5,265 nucleotides of DNA from Nitrososphaerota archaeon (lineage in GTDB: Archaea; Thermoproteota; Nitrososphaeria; Nitrososphaerales; UBA57). This document shows, piece by piece, positions 1 through 5,265 of this stretch. A program made the translations under genes and the position numbers. Below the pieces are notes generated by a model that made no database searches, was not told the DNA's origin, and worked only from the letters and a program-made list of their open reading frames with translations. The number at the start of each line of letters is the position of its first letter. Within the stretch, counting starts at the first letter, position 1. The stretch is from assembly GCA_022572285.1 (NCBI GenBank), contig JACZWF010000114.1, positions 1 to 5,265 of the forward strand, read 5' to 3'.

Positions 1-1
1 G

Positions 2-2866
2 AGAGTAGGTGAAGAAGCTCTTGTAATCGCTTGCAAAAAACTTGTAACCATATACCATGAGAAATGGAAGGAGGCCGATGAGCTTCTTGGAATTTCGCTA
101 GACCAAGAGAAGGCCTACTGGACACACAAGGACGAATATATTGAGCGGGAGTGGAAGTACCTCGAAATAGCCTGGAAGAGAGGCATCCTCAAGGAGGGAA
201 ATGGGGTTGTGGCATACTGTCCAAATTGCCAGACCTCCCTCAGTCATTCAGAGGTAGCTCAGGGTTACGAAAAGGTCCATGATCCTTCCCTCTACTTCAA
301 GGTGAAGTTACTCGAAGAGACAGAGTCTTATCTTATTGTTTGGACTACGATGCCTTTTACGATTGTTACCGATATGATGATCGGTGTAAATCCCATAGCA
401 AACTACTGTTACATTAGAAAGGACGATGGGGAAAACTGGATAATAGGAGAGGAGATGGTTCCCCAAATCATGAAAATGCTCCGAATAGGGGAGTACTCTA
501 TAGATCGTGTTGTCACTGGGTCGACATTAGACGGAAAACGATACATACATCCTCTTGCTAAGAAACACATCCCCGCTCTTCAAGAATTGGCCGAAAAGGG
601 CCAGGCGCACATTGTTGTTGCTGAGGATTTCGTAGATACCAGTACAGGGACTGGAATTGTTCACCTCGCCCCTGCGAACGGAGAGATCGACTTTGAGGTA
701 GGTAAACGCAGGCACCTTCCAATTTTTAATCCGATCGATGGCTTAGTAAGGTTTACGTCTGAAGCCGGTATTTTTCAAGGACTGTTCGTAAGGGACGCCG
801 ATGCATTAGTTTCGGAGCTCTTGGAAAAAGAAGGAATGTTGGTGAAACTCGGCAGCATTTTTCATGAGTATCCGCTTTGCTGGAGATCTGGCCACAGGCT
901 TTGTTGGATAACTCGAAGAGAGTATTTCTATTGGGTCGACAGACTAGGTCATGACGCAGTTGAGGCTGCTGAGAAAGCTGAGTACTATTACGATGCATCT
1001 CGACATAGATTCCTAGAGATTGTAAAGGAGAAGGTCCCATGGTGTATTTCGAGAGATAGAGTTTGGGGGACCCCGTTGCCAATATGGCATTGTAGCTCAT
1101 GCGATGAAAGATTTGGGGTGTTTAGTAGGAAAGAGATTGTAGAAAACGCACTTTCTCTGCCCGACGGAGATGACTTTGAACTTCATAAGCCATGGATTGA
1201 TAGGATAATTCTAAGGTGTCCCAAGTGCGGAAATAAGAGCAAGAGAGAATCATTTGTCCTTGATACTTGGCATAATAGCGGCGCCGCCCCGTACGCAGCC
1301 TTCTCTAATTCAGAGTACCAGAATCTTTTTCCGGTCGCATTTCTTACTGAGGGGATAGATCAGACTAGAGGATGGGCTTATACTCTCTTGGTAACAAACG
1401 TGATACTGACTGCCAAAGCTCAAGCTCCGTTCAGATCTTTTCTATTCCAAGGTCATGTATTGGACAAGAATGGAAATAAGATGAGCAAAAAGGAAGGAAA
1501 TATCGTCGAGGGAATTCCAGTTCTTCGAAAGCACCCCGTCGATCTATCTCGATTCTACTTGATGAGAAAATCCTCGCCCGCTGAGAGTCTGAGTTTTAGC
1601 TTCGATGAAATGCGTGGCCGTCCTTTCCAGGTGTTGAGCACGTTATATCATTTACACAAGTACCTTCAACAAAATAGCGAATACGATCACTTTGATCGAG
1701 ATCGTCATACTATCTCGTGGGCCACGGAGAAAAACCTGTTAAAGTCCCACGAAAATTGGTTGCTTTCCAAGCTACAGGAGCTCATAGAGTTAGTTTCAAC
1801 AGGATATGAGAGTGGTCGATACAACGACTCCGCTCTTTTATTAGAGTCTTTTATAATCGAAAAACTGAGTCAGTTATACGTCCCCTTGACTCGGGGAGAG
1901 ATATGGAGTGATGAAAAGGACTCACTCGAGAGACGGTTAGCGATCTATGCGGTTCTTTTCATTTCATTGGAGAAAGTCGACATCCTCATGCATCCCATCT
2001 CCCCGTTCCTTACAGAGTATCTTTTTCTGAAGCTTGTCGGGAGCAAGTCCATTCTATTGCATACTTGGCCCACGCCAGATCGAAAGCTTAGGAATTCAGA
2101 GCTGGAGCATGACCAAGAGGTGATTGAAACTCTGGTATCCATATCGAATGCCGCCAGAAACAAAGCCCATCTGAAGAGGCGCTGGCCCCTGAGGAAAGCA
2201 ACATTTCTCCTAGATGCCACTACCTTAGAAAGGGCGAAACGGCAATTGGGCCAACTAAGAGAGAGAATCAATGTGAAGGAGCTGACTCTAACAACAAGGA
2301 TTGAAGAGATCAACTTGATGGTTAAGGCAACATTGCGAATGAAACAAGTATTCGACCTATTAGGAAATTTGGGACTGAAATCAAGCCACGGTAACCTAAG
2401 GGAAAAGTTCGGGATAATGACCGGTCTTGAGATCCTGAACGCCGTCAACCAGAACGGCTCGGTGGAATTTATCTTAGACTCTCATAAGATTAAGCTCACT
2501 AGAGATGAGATTGATTTTGAGTTCTATTCGGATTCGGGTTATGCGGTTTCCGAGAGATCCGGAATTGTGGCAGCAGTAGAGACTCATAGGGATACTGAAT
2601 TAGTTGCCGAAGGGTTGGTTCGAGATCTGGCCCGACGCCTCCAAAGCCTAAGAAAGGCTTTGGGTCTTAATCCAACGGAGATACGTGAGGCGGCATATAT
2701 TACTGGTCTCGACCCCGATGCGAAAGAACTCATCTTGCCGAAAAGCACGGAGTTAGGATACCTGGTACGTGTAAAGACCGTTGACCTGACCGGTACGCTT
2801 GACCCGGGTATGAAATGGTATGATGCGGATATTGATGGAAAACCAATCAAGATTTCTATCAAATGA
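2..2866 (+). CDS. ileS: Isoleucyl-tRNA synthetase, 5'-truncated by window edge
   Basis: Cytoplasmic class Ia enzyme that charges tRNA-Ile with isoleucine using ATP. The frame is open from base 2, so the GTG at 209 is an internal Val codon, not a start. The 954 residues present, against an expected total a little over 1000, suggest about 100 N-terminal residues, with the HIGH motif, lie outside. Visible in order: a YCPNC cysteine pair (215-229); CP1 editing-domain motif WTTMPFT (341-361) and the GTGIVHLAP...GEIDFEVG block (647-703) with the editing Asp; WCISRDRVWG (1040-1069); a zinc-ribbon pair CSSC (1091-1102) and CPKC (1217-1228); DTWHNSG (1262-1282), in place of the more familiar DxWFDSG; and KMSKK (1478-1492), the ATP-binding loop with Lys where Ser or Arg is commoner. 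The helical anticodon-binding domain follows (about 1680-2060), then the C-terminal EGLVRDLARR block (about 2609-2640). No frameshift is seen. Identification is very secure. Confidence 0.97.
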   Translation, partial: RVGEEALVIACKKLVTIYHEKWKEADELLGISLDQEKAYWTHKDEYIEREWKYLEIAWKRGILKEGNGVVAYCPNCQTSLSHSEVAQGYEKVHDPSLYFKVKLLEETESYLIVWTTMPFTIVTDMMIGVNPIANYCYIRKDDGENWIIGEEMVPQIMKMLRIGEYSIDRVVTGSTLDGKRYIHPLAKKHIPALQELAEKGQAHIVVAEDFVDTSTGTGIVHLAPANGEIDFEVGKRRHLPIFNPIDGLVRFTSEAGIFQGLFVRDADALVSELLEKEGMLVKLGSIFHEYPLCWRSGHRLCWITRREYFYWVDRLGHDAVEAAEKAEYYYDASRHRFLEIVKEKVPWCISRDRVWGTPLPIWHCSSCDERFGVFSRKEIVENALSLPDGDDFELHKPWIDRIILRCPKCGNKSKRESFVLDTWHNSGAAPYAAFSNSEYQNLFPVAFLTEGIDQTRGWAYTLLVTNVILTAKAQAPFRSFLFQGHVLDKNGNKMSKKEGNIVEGIPVLRKHPVDLSRFYLMRKSSPAESLSFSFDEMRGRPFQVLSTLYHLHKYLQQNSEYDHFDRDRHTISWATEKNLLKSHENWLLSKLQELIELVSTGYESGRYNDSALLLESFIIEKLSQLYVPLTRGEIWSDEKDSLERRLAIYAVLFISLEKVDILMHPISPFLTEYLFLKLVGSKSILLHTWPTPDRKLRNSELEHDQEVIETLVSISNAARNKAHLKRRWPLRKATFLLDATTLERAKRQLGQLRERINVKELTLTTRIEEINLMVKATLRMKQVFDLLGNLGLKSSHGNLREKFGIMTGLEILNAVNQNGSVEFILDSHKIKLTRDEIDFEFYSDSGYAVSERSGIVAAVETHRDTELVAEGLVRDLARRLQSLRKALGLNPTEIREAAYITGLDPDAKELILPKSTELGYLVRVKTVDLTGTLDPGMKWYDADIDGKPIKISIK

Positions 2867-2901
2867 ACCTAGATGTAATTCATTCTATCTCATCTCAGGA
2901 C

Positions 2902-2917
2902 GATTCTACTCAGAATC
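2902..2917 (+). terminator. Possible 3'-end hairpin of synthetase transcript
   Basis: GATTCT, a four-base loop ACTC, then AGAATC form a perfect 6-bp stem 35 bases after the synthetase stop codon. It is followed by TCTGTATTT, only weakly T-rich. Archaeal intrinsic termination depends mainly on T-runs, so the stem may be a 3'-end stabiliser or chance. Confidence 0.2.
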
Positions 2918-3026
2918 TCTGTATTTACCATCCAGCCGGCAGAATAGTCGGAATGAGCAGAAGATCGTCTGTTTCAGACTTGCCTTAGAACCGAAGGGTC
3001 GAGAAAGTAGATTTCACATTTTCTAA

Positions 3027-3046
3027 GAGGCTATAACTTGAGCCTC
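3027..3046. terminator. Possible bidirectional hairpin between convergent genes
   Basis: GAGGCT and AGCCTC form a perfect 6-bp stem around the 8-base loop ATAACTTG, 43 bases beyond the minus-strand stop codon. The symmetric stem would form in either transcript. The T-rich stretch (3012-3024) lies before it in the plus direction, so a classical stem-then-T-run order is absent on both strands. Confidence 0.2.
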
Positions 3047-3088
3047 CTCCAGCACTACGTTCAATCTGGGCTACTTTCTTCCTACTAC

Positions 3089-4066
3089 TCATTGCCTCGT
3101 CCTCTGTATCTGACTCTCAAAGATTGGAGATAAGTGTAATATCTCTTCCTGTCCGATCCTAATCTGTGTATTCTGGGTCCATGCGAAGAATTCAATGCAC
3201 ATATTGACGAATGCCGTCATACTTTGGACCTCTGGAGCATTCCCATGCCTCTTCACAAAGTAATCGAATAGAATTTCACACTTGGGATTGATTTCTACAA
3301 CCCTCCTAGTTCCAGTCCCCGTAAGGGTAATCTTCCTCTCATATGGATTGTCACCAACTCCAGCAACCTTGTCGACATCTTGCCTGATTAATTTCAGACC
3401 CTTCTGTTGCTTGGCTAGTTGCTCTGCAAATGGTGTTGGGAGGAAGGTGATGAATCCATCTTTAGTACCGTCTGGAACTCTGACTCTTGTTTGTCCTTCT
3501 GGAACTTCACCGTCATCATCTTCTTCTTGATCATCCGTAACTTCAGTGGTTTCAGCAGGAGGGGGGGCTTGTGCCTCCTGCCTCAAATCGAGAGTGCTCG
3601 TTTTGGTTGTGGTTGGGCTTTTCGTCTGCTTGCTTCCGCTTCTACCTGCCCGCTCCACATTCTTGAGCCTTGTATCAAATGCACCGAGCCCGTTCTTCAG
3701 TTGCAATTGCAGAGATTTCATACTAGTTGAAATTTGCTCACTTATGCCTGAAAGGTCTGGATTCTCTTGACCACCTCCTGGGATTTCGCTAATTTCCTTT
3801 TTCTCTCCTGTATCACTTACCTTGCTCTCGTTTCCAATGGTTATGTCAGGCCCGGGATCGAGGAAGGGCTGGCCACTAATCCGACTGACCGGTTTCCCCT
3901 GCGCCCTTAAGATTGTAGCCTGCCTCACTCTGGACGCACTAATCTTCTCAGTCTTGGGAACAAGTCCCTTTGCTACAGCCTTCTTCCATTCATCCTTGAC
4001 TGTACTTGCACCAAGATTGGCCTCGGCCATAATATTGACTATAGATCGTTCGCCAGCCATCATCAT
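3089..4066 (-). CDS. Unrecognised 325-aa protein, putative HTH N-terminus
   Basis: I do not recognise this protein. Residues about 7-37 look like a helix-turn-helix (short helix, NLGAST turn, helix KDEWKKAVAKGLV), followed by a basic helical stretch to about 57. Residues 60-105 are Gly/Pro/Ser-rich and probably disordered. Residues 105-140 form an amphipathic, possibly coiled-coil helix. A Lys/Ser/Thr-rich linker, PPP at 168-170 and an acidic patch (178-186, DDQEEDDDG) come next. Residues 192-325 look like a folded domain containing most of the aromatic residues and both cysteines (263, 290). There is no signal peptide or membrane segment. Three consecutive ATG codons (4066, 4063, 4060) compete as start; none has a clear Shine-Dalgarno. 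Upstream the frame is open only to a TAG at 4093-4091. A DNA-binding or scaffold role is suggested by layout only. Plus-strand frames across the same region are shadows. Confidence 0.8.
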   Translation of the reverse strand: MMMAGERSIVNIMAEANLGASTVKDEWKKAVAKGLVPKTEKISASRVRQATILRAQGKPVSRISGQPFLDPGPDITIGNESKVSDTGEKKEISEIPGGGQENPDLSGISEQISTSMKSLQLQLKNGLGAFDTRLKNVERAGRSGSKQTKSPTTTKTSTLDLRQEAQAPPPAETTEVTDDQEEDDDGEVPEGQTRVRVPDGTKDGFITFLPTPFAEQLAKQQKGLKLIRQDVDKVAGVGDNPYERKITLTGTGTRRVVEINPKCEILFDYFVKRHGNAPEVQSMTAFVNMCIEFFAWTQNTQIRIGQEEILHLSPIFESQIQRTRQ

Positions 4067-4081
4067 CCTGAGAGCCTTAGT

Positions 4082-4091
4082 GCGCGCGCGC
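4082..4091. repeat. Alternating GC tract
   Basis: Ten bases of strictly alternating GCGCGCGCGC lie 16-25 bases upstream of the first ATG of the minus-strand gene, in its presumed leader or core promoter. Such tracts can adopt left-handed DNA, but at this length it may have no effect. Confidence 0.6.
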
Positions 4092-4110
4092 TAAACGCAG
4101 GAAACAGAAC

Positions 4111-4121
4111 CATAAGTATTC
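4111..4121 (-). promoter_or_regulatory. Possible TATA-like element for the unknown gene
   Basis: Read on the minus strand, the sequence is GAATACTTATG, the most TATA-like stretch before the ATG at 4066. An archaeal start site about 26 bases downstream would fall near 4090, giving a leader of roughly 20-25 bases. The match to a thaumarchaeal TATA box is weak and the site could also be read in the plus direction. Confidence 0.25.
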
Positions 4122-4133
4122 GCATGAAAGCAC

Positions 4134-4216
4134 ACTGGCAGGGCCAGACGCGACCAGGATAGCCATTGGAACTCTAAAGGTGGGATCACTATGGGGGCGC
4201 ACCCCCTCTTGCCAGT
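4134..4216. other. Inverted-repeat cluster, candidate structured RNA
   Basis: An outer perfect 7-bp inverted repeat, ACTGGCA (4134-4140) and TGCCAGT (4210-4216), encloses 69 bases. Inside are a GC-only hairpin GGGGG-CGCA-CCCCC (4193-4206) and a 4-bp pair ATAG/CTAT (4159-4162 with 4189-4192). A competing hairpin CTGGC-AGG-GCCAG (4135-4147) shares the left outer arm. The stretch sits 40 bases downstream of the kinase stop codon on the minus strand, so it could be the 3' end of that mRNA, a leader of the next gene, or a separate small RNA. I tried a tRNA cloverleaf on both strands: no T-loop or D-arm fits. The strand cannot be decided. The rest of the 4067-4255 gap shows nothing else I can name. 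Confidence 0.4.
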
Positions 4217-4255
4217 CTCTGTAGGCGTATTGATGTTCGTTCATGAAACCGCTTG

Positions 4256-4840
4256 CTAGTGGAGGAGAGTTCGAAGGTCTTCATTTTTAATCATGGTCGG
4301 TAGCCAATCAATTAGGCCAACCTTTTTCTCGGTCTTGCCTTCAAGAATAGAGATAATGATCTGGGCAACTTCCGCCGGAGTTGTCTCGGAGGTATCTATT
4401 TCAGATATCTTAGGCATTTCTAAGGATTGCAAGACCTCTGAGGATATAACGCCAATAGCCTCGGCAACAACGTTCTCCCTTATCTTGTTCTCGGGATATC
4501 CGCGATTTCGATATCTGTCCAACAGACGTTCGGGAGAGCATCTTAGCACGATGACGATATCAAGATCTATTACGGAGAGAACACTAGGTAAAAGGTGGCC
4601 CGATACAATCGCACCTCCCTCTATACTAATCATGTAGTCTCGTAGTTCTTTAGCAAGCAATACTGTGTTCACAATTGATTCGTTCTCATCTCCCGTTGCT
4701 GTTGCAGAATGGAGTTTCGCAAAAGAGTTAAGATCGATCAATTCAAAACCGAGTTTTCGTGAGACAAGTAAGCCTACGCTCTTTTTCCCCGTAGCGGGAT
4801 TTCCGGTAATCCCTATCCGAGCGTGTTTTCCATACATCAT
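4256..4840 (-). CDS. Fap7/AK6-family adenylate kinase-like NTPase
   Basis: Small P-loop kinase of the Fap7/hCINAP (AK6) family; members have adenylate kinase/ATPase activity and help mature the small ribosomal subunit through protein uS11. Numbering from the longer start at 4867 (203 aa): beta strand and Walker A RIGITGNPATGKKS (17-30), in which Lys29 occupies the usual Thr/Ser position and Ser30 follows; GAIVSGHLLP (85-94), matching the family segment with a conserved His (here His91); strand DIVIVLRCSPERL (103-115); and the lid-like block DRYRNRGYPENKIREN (117-132), the clearest family signature. The C-terminus (about 178-203) runs past the usual kinase core. I prefer the ATG at 4840 (194 aa): the P-loop then begins close to the N-terminus as in relatives, and a TATA-like site at 4868-4880 sits at the right distance for a nearly leaderless mRNA. 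The ATG at 4867 adds nine residues. Ribosomal role is inferred from the family. Confidence 0.9.
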   Translation of the reverse strand: MMYGKHARIGITGNPATGKKSVGLLVSRKLGFELIDLNSFAKLHSATATGDENESIVNTVLLAKELRDYMISIEGGAIVSGHLLPSVLSVIDLDIVIVLRCSPERLLDRYRNRGYPENKIRENVVAEAIGVISSEVLQSLEMPKISEIDTSETTPAEVAQIIISILEGKTEKKVGLIDWLPTMIKNEDLRTLLH

Positions 4841-4867
4841 CTCGCTGGCCCAAGACCTTTCAAACAT

Positions 4868-4880
4868 CGTTAAAAATTAG
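4868..4880 (-). promoter_or_regulatory. TATA-like box for the kinase gene
   Basis: On the minus strand CTAATTTTTAACG is the most AT-rich short island upstream of the kinase. Its centre lies about 35 bases before the ATG at 4840, so a start site 26-27 bases downstream would give a leader of about 8 bases, as expected of archaeal short-leader mRNAs. It directly abuts the alternative ATG at 4867, which would then lie upstream of the transcription start. Confidence 0.4.
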
Positions 4881-4960
4881 CAGTGCTCCGGACGGGATTT
4901 GAGTATGGATTTCCGTGCTCTAATAATCATGTTTTCACGCTTAACTGGCCAATGGATTAA

Positions 4961-5057
4961 GCCTCGGTCGGGCTTTGAACCTCAAGGATAGAAGCTCCAG
5001 CTGGGATGCGAACCCAGATTTCTGGGTCCCAATAGCTAGATCAGTTCGGGACTAGCT
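4961..5057 (-). other. tRNA-like fragments without a complete tRNA
   Basis: Minus strand, between the dehydrogenase and kinase genes. CTGGG-TTCGCAT-CCCAG (5017-5001) is a perfect 5-bp stem with a 7-base loop matching the T-arm pattern TTCRxAY closely, followed by CTGGAGC (5000-4994), which could be an acceptor 3' strand. Before it, ATTGGGA-CCCAG-AAAT (5033-5018) could be read as the 3' side of an anticodon arm with anticodon TGG (Pro), G37 and a 4-base variable loop. The matching 5' half (GCTCCAG acceptor, D-arm, CTGGG stem) is absent upstream; instead there is a hairpin AGCTAG...CTAGCT (5057-5034). A second stretch, GGTTCAAAGCC (4981-4971), matches the B-box/T-loop consensus but its T-stem is broken. 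I therefore call no tRNA; options are a tRNA remnant, an integration scar, one half of a split or rearranged tRNA, or an unrelated structured leader. Confidence 0.35.
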
Positions 5058-5059
5058 CT

Positions 5060-5265
5060 TTAATTTGGAGAAAAAGCCTTAATCACCTCTCCCTGGCTTT
5101 TTTCTGATGCTTTATTCAATTCTTCAAGTATTTGTCCTGTTATAGGATCTACAACATTTCTTAATGGCCTCTTCCCAGCTTCCATGTCCACCAACTTCTT
5201 AACTGCATCAGCAATTAATTGAGGTTTTGGTGCATCCGGATTCTTGAACATCTCCCCGAAACGTT
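5060..5265 (-). CDS. C-terminal end of probable SDR-family oxidoreductase
   Basis: The frame is open to the right edge (…RFGEMFKNPD…), so the ATG at 5251 is probably internal and the gene's N-terminal part, with the Rossmann GxxxGxG and YxxxK motifs, lies outside. The visible 67 residues resemble the tail of classical short-chain dehydrogenases: PQLIADAVKKLVDMEAGKRPLR is the typical helix-plus-RPLR segment in which a residue pair helps close the substrate pocket, followed by NVVDPITGQILEELN and a closing amphipathic helix ending in VIKAF. Cofactor and substrate cannot be judged from this end. It is the upstream gene of the minus-strand series, 192-219 bases from the kinase start, with the tRNA-like region between. 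The family call is moderate because no catalytic residues are visible. Confidence 0.65.
   Translation of the reverse strand, partial: RFGEMFKNPDAPKPQLIADAVKKLVDMEAGKRPLRNVVDPITGQILEELNKASEKSQGEVIKAFSPN

Larger units (their letters stand above)
2867..3088. other. Convergent intergenic gap with small hairpins
   Basis: This 222-base gap lies between the stop codons of the synthetase (+) and the unknown minus-strand gene. I find no gene in it; the short plus-strand frame that starts inside the synthetase gene and runs to 3026 has no family signal. It contains three perfect small inverted repeats (2902-2917, 2967-2979, 3027-3046) and a T-rich stretch around 3012-3024. Because both neighbours must end here, transcription termination from both sides is the obvious role, but this is inference from position. 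Confidence 0.6.

Noticed and set aside
753..2862. Antisense frames within the synthetase gene (for example 753-1100, 1945-2448, 2584-2862 on the minus strand).
   Set aside because: They overlap a securely identified gene, show no family motifs and have compositions typical of reverse-complement shadows.
2820..3026. Plus-strand 68-residue frame overlapping the synthetase 3' end.
   Set aside because: It begins inside the synthetase in another frame, has no recognisable motif or promoter, and runs through the hairpin-rich gap.
3282..4094. Several plus-strand frames opposite the unknown minus-strand gene.
   Set aside because: They are fragmentary and Ser/Leu/Pro-rich shadow sequences, whereas the minus frame is a continuous 325 residues with domain-like organisation.
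4134..4216. tRNA-Pyl-like loop CTCTAAA at 4172-4178 inside the structured region.
   Set aside because: The flanking bases cannot form an anticodon stem, and neither D-arm nor T-arm is present.
4961..5060. A complete tRNA gene on either strand.
   Set aside because: On the minus strand the T-arm is good but no matching acceptor 5' strand or D-arm exists; on the plus strand CTGGG-ATGCGAA-CCCAG could be an anticodon arm (GCG) and GCTT/AAGC a D-stem, but the D-loop would be 16 bases and no T-arm follows.
5040..5095. Box C/D small RNA, suggested by GTGATTA and CTGA on the minus strand.
   Set aside because: The C box has a mismatch and lies inside the dehydrogenase coding sequence, and no internal C'/D' boxes are present.
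1..5265. CRISPR array, insertion sequence, integrase or other mobile-element gene.
   Set aside because: No regularly spaced repeats, terminal inverted repeats with a transposase, or recombinase motifs are visible; only the tRNA-like fragments hint at past integration.

Overview
The window looks archaeal, most likely from the Thaumarchaeota (Nitrososphaeria) or a close relative. The evidence is an archaeal-type isoleucyl-tRNA synthetase, a Fap7/AK6-type nucleotide kinase of the archaeal/eukaryotic ribosome-maturation family, AT-rich TATA-like sites instead of bacterial -35/-10 boxes, and no convincing Shine-Dalgarno sequences. The taxonomic call rests on recognising protein style, not on a database search.

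Layout. Positions 2-2866 (+) hold most of an isoleucyl-tRNA synthetase gene; its 5' end, with the HIGH motif, lies left of the window. Positions 2867-3088 are a convergent intergenic gap with three small perfect hairpins. Positions 3089-4066 (-) encode a 325-residue protein I do not recognise: a helix-turn-helix-like N-terminus, a long low-complexity/coiled-coil middle with an acidic patch, and a compact C-terminal domain. Positions 4067-4255 are non-coding but rich in inverted repeats. Positions 4256-4840 (-), or up to 4867 with the longer start, encode the Fap7/AK6-like kinase. Positions about 4868-5059 are non-coding and hold tRNA-like pieces, including a perfect T-arm-like hairpin, without a complete cloverleaf. 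Positions 5060-5265 (-) are the C-terminal end of a probable short-chain dehydrogenase/reductase that continues past the right edge.

The three minus-strand genes run in the same direction but are separated by gaps of about 190-220 bases, so they may be independently transcribed. Two of the genes serve the translation apparatus (tRNA charging and probable small-subunit maturation). I see no transposase, integrase, CRISPR array, phage structural gene or toxin-antitoxin pair. The least explained parts are the orphan protein at 3089-4066 and the two structured intergenic stretches at 4134-4216 and 4884-5057.
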